Source: an uncultured Clostridia bacterium
Lineage (GTDB): Bacteria; Bacillota; Clostridia; Christensenellales; CAG-138
NCBI GenBank assembly: GCA_937915925.1
Contig: CALGGM010000178.1
Coordinates: forward strand, 1-64,000
Length of the DNA: 64,000 bases
Direction: 5' to 3'
The notes under the pieces were generated by a model. It was not told the DNA's origin, did no database searches, and worked only from the letters and a program-made list of their open reading frames with translations. A program made the translations under genes and the position numbers. Below, piece after piece: positions 34,771-41,958 of this stretch. Position 1 is the stretch's first letter, and each line of letters opens with the position of its first letter.

Positions 34771-35992
34771 ATTGATTTTGAAAGCAGAGGAACGGGCTCG
34801 TACTGCGTTCTCACGCGTAGACAGGGCCGCGCTCCTTTGTCAGGAACGCGTACTGAACGCGTTTTGGAAGCATCGGATCTCCGCGCGGCACTTTGCCCCG
34901 ACCGAAGGGTATGGGTACGACGACGTCGGACGCGACGCGCTTGACGAGGTGTTTGCAGACGCGCTGAACGCCGAATCCGCGCTTGTTCGCCCGCAGATTG
35001 CAAACGGTACGCACGCGATCTTTTTGGGGCTTTCCGGCGTTTTAGAACCGCAGGACACGATCCTTTCCTTGACCGGCACGCCGTACGACACGCTTGAGAG
35101 CGCGGTCGGGCTGAACGGAGATATGCCAAACGCGTTGTCAAGGTTCGGCATCCGGTTTCATGCGATCCCGCTTGTGAACGACACGATCGATTATGCGGAA
35201 GCGGAACGCGCGTTAAAGGACGATCCTTCGATCCGCATGGCTTATCTGCAGCGTTCCAGAGGCTATGCGTGGCGGGCGGCGCTTTCGATCGCGCAGATCA
35301 AGGAAGCAGTCGAACACGTCAAGGCGATCCGACCGGATGTGATCGTATTTGTCGATAACTGTTACGGGGAGTTTACCGAGGAGACGGAGCCGACGGGCGT
35401 CGGCGCGGACCTGATCGCGGGAAGCCTCATCAAAAACTGCGGCGGCGGCATTGCGCCGACCGGCGGATATATTGCGGGAAGAGCGGACCTGATCGAAGCG
35501 GTTTCGTATCGGCAGACGGTTCCCGGATGCGGAAAGGAGATCGGCTCCTATGCGGCGTCCTATCGTCCGTTTTATCAGGGGCTGTTTATGGCGCCGCATA
35601 CCGTCGCGCAATGCCTGAAAAGCTCGATCCTGTTTTCGGCGATCTTTGAGGAACTGGGCTATCGGACACTGCCTGCGGTCAACGATCACAGAAGCGACAT
35701 CATTCAATCGGTCATGTTCGAAACGAAGGAAGAGATGATTGCGTTTATGCAGGCGGTACAGGCGGCGGCGCCGATCGACAGCTACGTCGTGCCGGAGCCT
35801 TGGGACATGCCGGGGTACACGGATCCCGTCATCATGGCGGCAGGCACGTTTGTACAGGGCGCGACCACCGAGCTCAGCGCGGACGGTCCGATCCGCGCGC
35901 CGTTCACGGCGTACATGCAGGGCGCGCTGACGTATGAGCACGCGCTGATCGCCGCGGATAAGGTTATAAACGCGTTAATAGCTTCGCATTAG
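34763..35992 (+). CDS. PLP-dependent methionine-gamma-lyase-like protein (YnbB family)
   Basis: A 409-residue fold-type I PLP enzyme of the 'aluminium resistance/methionine gamma-lyase' family, for which YnbB beside miaA in Bacillus is an example. The probable PLP lysine lies in GSLIKNCGGGIAPTGGY, and VFVDNCYGEF supplies the ring-binding Asp. The physiological substrate is not known. It starts eight bases inside miaA and its 3' end overlaps the convergent lexA gene by 18 bp. Confidence 0.85.
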   Translation: MNELILKAEERARTAFSRVDRAALLCQERVLNAFWKHRISARHFAPTEGYGYDDVGRDALDEVFADALNAESALVRPQIANGTHAIFLGLSGVLEPQDTILSLTGTPYDTLESAVGLNGDMPNALSRFGIRFHAIPLVNDTIDYAEAERALKDDPSIRMAYLQRSRGYAWRAALSIAQIKEAVEHVKAIRPDVIVFVDNCYGEFTEETEPTGVGADLIAGSLIKNCGGGIAPTGGYIAGRADLIEAVSYRQTVPGCGKEIGSYAASYRPFYQGLFMAPHTVAQCLKSSILFSAIFEELGYRTLPAVNDHRSDIIQSVMFETKEEMIAFMQAVQAAAPIDSYVVPEPWDMPGYTDPVIMAAGTFVQGATTELSADGPIRAPFTAYMQGALTYEHALIAADKVINALIASH

Positions 35993-36586
35993 TCCGGTCA
36001 CGCAGCCGAGGATCTCGACACGGTCGGACGGATAGATCATGGGGGAGAAGGCTTCGTTTTCCGGACGGAGCTCGATCTCCTTTTCTTTTCGGAACAAGCG
36101 CTTTACGGTAACCTCCTCGCGGTCCACAAGCGCGACGACGATATCGCCGTCCTGCGCAGCGACGTCGCGCTCGATCACGATAATGTCGCGGTCGTAGATG
36201 CCCGCGTTTTTCATGCTGTCGCCGTCGACGCGAAGCATGAACGCGTCGCTGTACATTCCGTGCAAAAGCAGGGAGGGGATGGGGAAGGCGTCTTCGTGGT
36301 TCTCGTGCGCAAAGATCGGAACGCCCGCCGCGACCTTGCCGAGCAGCGGTACGGATTCCGCATACGGATTGCTCGTTTTCAGCGCGCGGTAAGCACGTTT
36401 CTTGTTCGGGTCGACCGCGATCAGCCCTTCGTCCGCAAGCTGTTTCAGGTACCGATGTACGGAGGCAGGGGAAGAGAGCCCGACGCCCTCGCAGATCTCG
36501 CGGACGGACGGCGGGATGCCGTTTCGTTCCTGTTCGGAAATGATAAAGCGATAAATCGTTCCTTTCGCATCGCTGACCTTGCGCAT
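35975..36586 (-). CDS. lexA: SOS repressor LexA
   Basis: A 203-residue repressor-protease. An N-terminal winged helix (to about 70, with SVREICEGVGLSSPASVHRYL) is followed by the S24 domain: cleavage site Ala87-Gly88 in VAAGVP, catalytic Ser124 in GDSMKNAGI and Lys162 in VTVKRLF. GAGGTGATGG precedes ATG. An SOS box overlaps its own promoter. The 3' end overlaps the convergent YnbB-like gene. Confidence 0.97.
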   Translation of the reverse strand: MRKVSDAKGTIYRFIISEQERNGIPPSVREICEGVGLSSPASVHRYLKQLADEGLIAVDPNKKRAYRALKTSNPYAESVPLLGKVAAGVPIFAHENHEDAFPIPSLLLHGMYSDAFMLRVDGDSMKNAGIYDRDIIVIERDVAAQDGDIVVALVDREEVTVKRLFRKEKEIELRPENEAFSPMIYPSDRVEILGCVTGLMRSY

Positions 36587-36603
36587 ACCATCACCTCAAT
36601 GAC

Positions 36604-36632
36604 AGTATACCATAGCCTGTCATAAAATGCAA
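36604..36632 (-). promoter_or_regulatory. lexA promoter
   Basis: Minus strand: TTGCAT (36632-36627), 17-bp spacer, TATACT (36609-36604), 17 bases before the ATG. Confidence 0.75.
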
Positions 36633-36643
36633 ACAAATGTTCG
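36630..36643 (-). promoter_or_regulatory. LexA (SOS) box
   Basis: Minus strand CGAACATTTGTTTG matches the Gram-positive SOS box CGAACRNRYGTTYG at 13 of 14 positions and overlaps the lexA -35 box by three bases, as expected for autorepression. Confidence 0.8.
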
Positions 36644-36649
36644 TAAAAA

Positions 36650-37747
36650 TCAGGAAAGATTTTCCGGCGGTGTGTGATCCGAAACCGGCGCATCCTCGCG
36701 CAGCTTGATGTATTTTGCGGCAAGACGGCTTTTGTCCTCGGTCATGGCGGCATAATGCTTGCGGGTCGTGTTGACGTCCTTATGCCCGAGCACGTCCGCA
36801 ACGAGATAGATGTCGCCGCTTTCCTGGTACAGCATGGTGCCGTAGGTGCTTCTGAGCTTATGCGGCGTGATTTTTTTGAGCGGCGTAGCGATCTTCGCGT
36901 ATTTTTTGACAAGATTCTCGACCGCGCGGGGCGTGATGCGCTTTCGCTGCATCGAAAGGAAGAATGCGGTCTCGCTGCCGGCAAGCGGGATCACGGTTTT
37001 GCGTTCCTCTAAATATGCTAAGAGCGCTTGCGCCACCTCCGGGCCGAACGCAAGCGTTTCCTGATTGCCGCCCTTGCGGGTGATGACAAACTCGTTTTTT
37101 GTAAAATCGACGTCGTTCAGATCGATCCCGACGAGCTCGGAGATACGGATCCCGGTCCCGAGAAAGAGGGAGAGGATCGCTACGTCGCGCACCTTTGTCG
37201 CCGCGTGATACCGATGCTGACCCTTGGACATGCCCTCGCCGTGCTCCGCAACGTCGAGCAGGTCCGCAACCTCGTTCGCTTCGAGACGGATGATCGCCTT
37301 TTCATGCAGCTTCGGCGTATCGACAAGCGCCGCACAGTTGGTTTGGATCAGCGATTTCTTATATAAATATTTGAATAATGCACGAATGGCGGATAATTTT
37401 CGGGATTTCGCACGTTCGTTGTTTTCAATTATTTTTGTGCCTTCTGCGGTTTGGTTTTCGTAAAAAGAGATATACTCTAAGTACAGCTCGATATCGAGGG
37501 AGGAGAGGAGCTCAAGATCGGACAGCTTGAATTCCCGAATCGGCTTTCCGGAAAATTTCTCGGTTTCGCCTTCGGACAGAAACCGAAAGAACGTGCGAAG
37601 ATCGACCGCATATCCGTAGCGCGTCAGGATCGACGTCGTCGGTTCGATGGCGCGAAAATACAGCGCGCAAAAATCCGGCAACTCCGAAACGATGTTGCGG
37701 AACCTGCGGTTGTAATCCAGCTTTTTCTGTGTATGGTATTCGCTCAT
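36650..37747 (-). CDS. XerS-like tyrosine recombinase
   Basis: A 365-residue site-specific recombinase. An N-terminal core-binding domain (1-150) precedes the catalytic domain with the complete active site: Arg201 (GTGIRISEL), Lys225 (ITRKGG), His296 and Arg299 (HKLRSTYGT), His322 (VLGHKDV) and nucleophile Tyr332 (KHYAAM). The long N terminus and sequence layout recall XerS, the single recombinase of streptococci and lactococci, rather than the 300-residue XerC/XerD. No phage genes are near. GGAGGT precedes ATG. A perfect 14-6-14 inverted repeat lies 58 bases upstream, which is where XerS systems keep their dif site. Probable role: chromosome-dimer resolution. Confidence 0.85.
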   Translation of the reverse strand: MSEYHTQKKLDYNRRFRNIVSELPDFCALYFRAIEPTTSILTRYGYAVDLRTFFRFLSEGETEKFSGKPIREFKLSDLELLSSLDIELYLEYISFYENQTAEGTKIIENNERAKSRKLSAIRALFKYLYKKSLIQTNCAALVDTPKLHEKAIIRLEANEVADLLDVAEHGEGMSKGQHRYHAATKVRDVAILSLFLGTGIRISELVGIDLNDVDFTKNEFVITRKGGNQETLAFGPEVAQALLAYLEERKTVIPLAGSETAFFLSMQRKRITPRAVENLVKKYAKIATPLKKITPHKLRSTYGTMLYQESGDIYLVADVLGHKDVNTTRKHYAAMTEDKSRLAAKYIKLREDAPVSDHTPPENLS

Positions 37748-37788
37748 AAAATGACCTCCGAAGCGAAAGGGAATGGATTCTTAGCTTC

Positions 37789-37817
37789 ATTATAATTTTA
37801 ACACAACTATTCGTTAA
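37789..37817 (-). promoter_or_regulatory. Promoter of the recombinase gene
   Basis: Minus strand: TTAACG (37817-37812), 17-bp spacer, TATAAT (37794-37789). The -35 box falls within one arm of the adjacent inverted repeat, so protein bound there could control transcription. Confidence 0.6.
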
Positions 37818-37838
37818 AGACAAGTTTAACGAATAGTT
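37805..37838. other. Candidate dif-like recombination site
   Basis: A perfect inverted repeat: AACTATTCGTTAAA (37805-37818), asymmetric centre GACAAG (37819-37824), TTTAACGAATAGTT (37825-37838). Two recombinase-binding arms around a 6-bp asymmetric core is the architecture of dif sites (11-6-11). It lies upstream of a XerS-like gene and at the point where plus-strand GC skew changes sign. No T-run follows, so it is not a terminator. The alternative is an operator for the recombinase gene, whose -35 box it contains. Confidence 0.55.
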
Positions 37839-37875
37839 ATTTACAAATTTTCCATATTTCCGGGGTCTTTTCGTG

Positions 37876-37902
37876 AAAAAGCTCCGATGATCGCATCGGA
37901 GC
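37876..37902 (-). terminator. Terminator of the rnhA operon
   Basis: GCTCCGAT (37881-37888) pairs with ATCGGAGC (37895-37902); five A residues at 37876-37880 give the U-run on the minus strand. It lies 10 bases after the rnhA stop. Confidence 0.85.
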
Positions 37903-37911
37903 CGGAACGGT

Positions 37912-38361
37912 TTATTCCTGTGGATTTGTGAGTTTTTTGATCGCGTCTCTTGCAAGCTTGTCGCAGCGATTGTTTTCAACATTGTCCGCATGACCTTTGA
38001 CTTTATGAAACCGTACGATGTGCGTGACGCACAATGCGTCGAGCGTTTCCCAAAGATCGCGGTTTTCGACTTCGTGCTTGTTCGCGGTTTTCCAACCGTT
38101 TCTGCGCCAGTTGTTCAGCCAGCCTTTTTCAAACGCGTTGCAAAGATACGCGCTGTCCGTATACAGATCGACCTGACAGCTTCGTTTCAGCAACCGCAGC
38201 GCCTCGATCGCAGCGGTCAGCTCCATACGGTTGTTGGTCGTGTTTTCCTCGCCGCCGCTTGCTTCCTTGCGGTATTCGCCGAACATCAGCACGCAGCCCC
38301 AGCCGCCCGGTCCCGGATTATAGGAACATGCGCCGTCCGTGTAAATGGTTACCCGATCCAT
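37912..38361 (-). CDS. rnhA: Ribonuclease HI
   Basis: A 149-residue enzyme that removes RNA from RNA-DNA hybrids. The catalytic DEDD residues are visible in [36 protein letters not shown] and NNRCDKLA. Basic handle region [11 protein letters not shown] present. GAGGACG precedes ATG. It is seven bases downstream of the SPOR-protein gene and ends the operon. Confidence 0.96.
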   Translation of the reverse strand: MDRVTIYTDGACSYNPGPGGWGCVLMFGEYRKEASGGEENTTNNRMELTAAIEALRLLKRSCQVDLYTDSAYLCNAFEKGWLNNWRRNGWKTANKHEVENRDLWETLDALCVTHIVRFHKVKGHADNVENNRCDKLARDAIKKLTNPQE

Positions 38362-38367
38362 TCGTCC

Positions 38368-39264
38368 TCATTTCTGATCAAAAAATAATATATAATCTAT
38401 AATCAACTGTAATTGGAGACGTTTCAGCTCTCCCGAAATCATCTCTGTATGTATGGTATCATGTTCGAGCAGAAATGTCGAGATGTTTTCTGCATATTGA
38501 TCGAGCAGATCTTTGATCGGCTGTACGGTCGGATCCTTGATTTGCTGCATTTTTTCAAGGATCTCTGCCGTTTTTTGCTTCAGATCCGTGACCGAACCGA
38601 GCAATTTTTCAGCGTCGATGCTCCCTTTATCATAGGAAAGCGCGATCGAACAGAGCTCCGTCGGGATCTCGTCGAGCGCTTTTGCGGCGTCCGAAACGAT
38701 CTGAACCGCTTCCTTATCGCCTTCCAGCGTGAGCTTCAACGCTTTCTTTTCGACGATGTACGGCGTCGCCTCAAACCCGTCCGCGCGTACCTGCGCCTGT
38801 ACTTTCATCAAGGATTCTTCATCCGTATATGCCGCGGCAAACACCCGAAAGACCGCGCCTTCCGGATAGACGACGCCGCCCGCGCCCATGCGCAGGATCT
38901 CGCTCGCGCGTTCCGCCGCCGCTTCCTTTTCGGTAAATGCGCCCATCTGCAGGATGTAGAACGGCGTTTCGTCGAGCGTGATCTGCTGCTTGGTTTTCTC
39001 GCTCGGCGCGGCGCTCGGCGATTCGGTCGCGGCGGGTTGGTCCTGACTTTTCAGGGTTTCCACGATGTCCGCATCCTCCTTCTTCTCCGATGAAGTGCAG
39101 GAGAAAACCGGGACCAGTACATGATTCAAAAGGAAATCACCCGCAGGCGACAGAACGATGATCCCTGCGATCAGCGCGATCGAAAGCAGAACGAAGATCG
39201 CGGTACCGACGCCGTGTGCGCCCGCCTTTCCGCTCCTTGCCGACGTCCGTCTTTTGTGTTCCAT
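38368..39264 (-). CDS. SPOR-domain membrane protein
   Basis: A 298-residue single-pass protein: basic cytoplasmic tail (MEHKRRTSARSGK), one membrane helix (about 21-45), Ser/Ala/Pro linker and an extracytoplasmic SPOR domain (about 100-165, TPFYILQMGAFTEKEAAAER and VVYPEGAVFRVFAAAY). SPOR domains bind denuded septal peptidoglycan, so a role in division or spore septation is likely. The rest is helical and unassigned. ATG 39264 follows GGGAGGTT, which can pair with an upstream AACCTCCC. Confidence 0.85.
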   Translation of the reverse strand: MEHKRRTSARSGKAGAHGVGTAIFVLLSIALIAGIIVLSPAGDFLLNHVLVPVFSCTSSEKKEDADIVETLKSQDQPAATESPSAAPSEKTKQQITLDETPFYILQMGAFTEKEAAAERASEILRMGAGGVVYPEGAVFRVFAAAYTDEESLMKVQAQVRADGFEATPYIVEKKALKLTLEGDKEAVQIVSDAAKALDEIPTELCSIALSYDKGSIDAEKLLGSVTDLKQKTAEILEKMQQIKDPTVQPIKDLLDQYAENISTFLLEHDTIHTEMISGELKRLQLQLIIDYILFFDQK

Positions 39265-39271
39265 ATAAATA

Positions 39272-39312
39272 AACCTCCCTGCTTTTGTTATCACAACATA
39301 CGCCGGGAGGTT
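39272..39312 (-). promoter_or_regulatory. Ribosome-binding-site-sequestering stem before the SPOR gene
   Basis: On the minus-strand RNA AACCTCCC (39312-39305) is complementary over eight bases to the ribosome binding site GGGAGGTT (39279-39272). The 25-nt loop contains a small TTGT-GATA-ACAA hairpin. The stem would hide the ribosome binding site. Confidence 0.5.
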
Positions 39313-39336
39313 CGCATATATGCTTGTTGAAAGGAT

Positions 39337-41157
39337 TTATTTCTGTACCGTTTCATTCGACGATGGCACGACGATATCCGGAACGGACGAAAGCGGAATC
39401 GCGTTGCTGACGTACTTTTTCAGCGTGAAGCGGAAGCATGTCCACTCCCCTTCCTTGCTGTCGACCTCAAGGTGCTCCTCGAGCTGATCCATGATCTTTT
39501 TCGCGATGGACAGGCCGAGACCGGTGCCGCCGTCCTTCCGGGATTTATCGACCTTGAAGAAGCGCTCGAACACGCGTGAAAGGTTCTCTTTGGAGATGCC
39601 GATACCGTCGTCCCAGACGTCGACCCACACCTCATGTACGTTCTCCACGACGCTGAGCCGGATGGTCGTTTTTGCATAGCGAAGCGCGTTGTCGATCAGC
39701 ACGACCAGCACCTGCTCGATGCGGTCACGGTCGCTCAGCACCGGCGAAACCGATTCCTGCGTTTCCAGCTCGATCCGAATCCCGCGCTTCTTTGCCTCCG
39801 GATGGAAGCTTTGCGTAACCTCTTCAAGTAGCTCGTTGACGTCGAACATGGTCATTTCCATCGCTTCCGTGCCTGCCTGCAAGCGGGACAGCTGCAGCAT
39901 ATCGGTGATCAGGCGTGACAGCCGTTCCACCTCATGCAGCATGATCGTATAGTAGCGCTTCTGCGCTTCGGGATCCTTGATCATGCCGTCCGAAAGCGGC
40001 TCCAAAAGCCCGCGCAGCGACGTCAGCGGCGTGCGCAATTCGTGGCTGATGTTCGCGACATATTCGTTGCGCATCCGTTCGAGTTTTTCGATTTCGGTCG
40101 CGTCCTTGAACAGACCGACCGCGCCGACGCAGCCCTCGGAATCGGAGAGGACCGGCACGATGGAGATCCACAGCACGCGATCGCCGGGAAGATTGTAATG
40201 GAACATTCTCGGCTCCTCGGAGTCCACGACCGCTTCAAACGCTTCCCAAATGGATTTGTCGGGTACAAGGTCCATCGTGGAATGGACATCGACTGCGCCG
40301 AACTGCCGCATCAGCGCGGGATTGTAATGCGTAAGCTCTCCTTGCTTGTTGATCGCGGCGACGCCGTCGGTGAAGCTTGAAAGGATATAGCCGAGCTGCC
40401 GCTTCTCGTTCTCCAACTGACGGATCGTCGAGGATAGCGCGCCGCTCATATTGTTCAGCGTGCGCGCAAACAGCCCGAGCTCGCCGGGATAATCGTCCTT
40501 TGCACGAACGTCATAATTGCCTTTGGAGAGCTGCTTTGCGACCGCGGTCATCTCCGCGATCGGATGCAGCATATGATTGACGGCAAAATAGGACGTCAGG
40601 ATGAGCAGCGGCAAAAGCAGCATCGAAACGAGCCACAGGGACCGTGAAAGACGCGAGAACGCGGTATTGATATGGTTGATCTCGCGGATCAGGATGATGC
40701 TTCCGTAATAGCTCCCCTGCTCCTCATATAACGGACGTCCGACACAGATCGCGTTGACCGTCTCGGAGATCTTATAATCGTCCAGCTCCACGGACTCGCC
40801 TGCGGACAGACGGTCGTACAGCGACTGCATATGGGAAAGGTCCGGAAGCTCCTTCAAGTTGGTCAGGGCGTCCGGTCCTCGGGACGATTCGATCAGCAGA
40901 ATATAGGAGTTTTCATTCGGCGAGGAGACCGAGTCCAGATAACCGCCGAGAACGGACGGCGGAAGATCGCTGACATTGGAGTACGAGAACAGATTCTGAA
41001 TGCTGTCCGCGGTTTGATTCAACGACTTTCGCTCCAGTTCCACATATGTTTTTTTGCCGAAATAGGTATAAGCAAGCACGAGCGCGACGTTGCCGATGAT
41101 CAGAAGCACCATGCAAATCAAAAACGCTCTGCGGAATACCTCTCCACCACGTTTCAT
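39337..41157 (-). CDS. PhoR/WalK-type sensor histidine kinase
   Basis: A 606-residue membrane kinase. First helix about 10-32, extracytoplasmic sensor (about 33-165), second helix (LWLVSMLLLPLLILTSYFAV), HAMP (about 195-245), PAS domain (about 250-355), HisKA with His372 in ANISHELRTPLTSLRG, and HATPase_c with DNALRYAK, WDDGIGIS and GGTGLGLSIAKKI. It starts six bases after the response-regulator stop and is translated with it. The neighbours (class A PBP, SPOR protein) suggest envelope control. Confidence 0.94.
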   Translation of the reverse strand: MKRGGEVFRRAFLICMVLLIIGNVALVLAYTYFGKKTYVELERKSLNQTADSIQNLFSYSNVSDLPPSVLGGYLDSVSSPNENSYILLIESSRGPDALTNLKELPDLSHMQSLYDRLSAGESVELDDYKISETVNAICVGRPLYEEQGSYYGSIILIREINHINTAFSRLSRSLWLVSMLLLPLLILTSYFAVNHMLHPIAEMTAVAKQLSKGNYDVRAKDDYPGELGLFARTLNNMSGALSSTIRQLENEKRQLGYILSSFTDGVAAINKQGELTHYNPALMRQFGAVDVHSTMDLVPDKSIWEAFEAVVDSEEPRMFHYNLPGDRVLWISIVPVLSDSEGCVGAVGLFKDATEIEKLERMRNEYVANISHELRTPLTSLRGLLEPLSDGMIKDPEAQKRYYTIMLHEVERLSRLITDMLQLSRLQAGTEAMEMTMFDVNELLEEVTQSFHPEAKKRGIRIELETQESVSPVLSDRDRIEQVLVVLIDNALRYAKTTIRLSVVENVHEVWVDVWDDGIGISKENLSRVFERFFKVDKSRKDGGTGLGLSIAKKIMDQLEEHLEVDSKEGEWTCFRFTLKKYVSNAIPLSSVPDIVVPSSNETVQK

Positions 41158-41163
41158 ATCGCG

Positions 41164-41853
41164 TTACGCATTCTCCAGTTCAAACTTATATCCGACGCCG
41201 TAGATCGTCTTGATGCTCCAACCGAGCCCGTCGGAGTCGAGCTTTGCGCGAAGGCGTTTGATGTGCGTGTCGACCGTCCGCGTTTCACCGGCAAAGTCGT
41301 AGCCCCATACGCGGGACAGCAGCGTATCGCGCGTGAACACCTGCCCCGGGTTGGACGCGAGCATATACAGGATCTCGATCTCCTTCGGCGTACAGATGAC
41401 CTTTTCGCCGCGAAGCGTAACGGTGTAGCTGTTGAGATCGATCGTCAGCCCGTTATAGGAGAGCACGTTCGGATCGGACGACTGCGCCTTCGCTTCCACG
41501 CGGCGCAGGATCGCCTTGACGCGGGCGACGACCTCGCGCGGACTGAACGGCTTGACGATGTAATCGTCGGCGCCGAGCTCCAGCCCGAGGATCCGGTCGA
41601 TCTCCTCGCCCTTTGCGGTGAGCATGACGATCGGGACCGTCGAGGTCTTGCGTACCTCACGGCACACGTCGATGCCGGAAAGCTTCGGCATCATGATATC
41701 CAAAATGATCAGCGAAACGGAGCTGTCAAGCTTGGAAAGCCCCTCCGCGCCGTCATAAGCGTCAAGAACCTCGTAGCCTTCCGCCTCAAAGTAAATACGC
41801 AGCGATTCATGCACGACGGGTTCGTCGTCGCAGATCAGAATTCTGATAGCCAT
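41164..41853 (-). CDS. OmpR-family response regulator
   Basis: A 229-residue PhoB/ResD-like regulator. Receiver with Asp9/Asp10, phospho-acceptor Asp52 (LDIMMPKLSG) and the VKPFSPREV lysine; C-terminal winged helix with TRDTLLSRVWGYDFAGETRTVDTH, read in two parts, the OmpR-class recognition helix. GGAGGAAT before ATG. Partner of the kinase immediately downstream. Confidence 0.96.
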   Translation of the reverse strand: MAIRILICDDEPVVHESLRIYFEAEGYEVLDAYDGAEGLSKLDSSVSLIILDIMMPKLSGIDVCREVRKTSTVPIVMLTAKGEEIDRILGLELGADDYIVKPFSPREVVARVKAILRRVEAKAQSSDPNVLSYNGLTIDLNSYTVTLRGEKVICTPKEIEILYMLASNPGQVFTRDTLLSRVWGYDFAGETRTVDTHIKRLRAKLDSDGLGWSIKTIYGVGYKFELENA

Positions 41854-41883
41854 ACTGTGATTCCTCCATTATTGTTCGATCGT

Positions 41884-41913
41884 ATTCTACCGCTTTTGAC
41901 AGGGAAACGGCAA
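41884..41913 (-). promoter_or_regulatory. Promoter of the two-component operon
   Basis: Minus strand: TTGCCG (41913-41908), 18-bp spacer, TAGAAT (41889-41884). Confidence 0.5.
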
Positions 41914-41958
41914 GATGCAAACACAAAAGTTCGCGCGCCTTTCACATTCCCATCACAA

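Noticed and set aside
36650..37747. Phage or integrative-element integrase
   Set aside because: No attachment-site tRNA, excisionase, phage or conjugation genes are adjacent, and base composition matches the neighbours; a housekeeping Xer role fits better.
37805..37838. Intrinsic terminator
   Set aside because: The dyad is AT-rich and neither strand has a T-run after it; the rnhA terminator is separate at 37876-37902.
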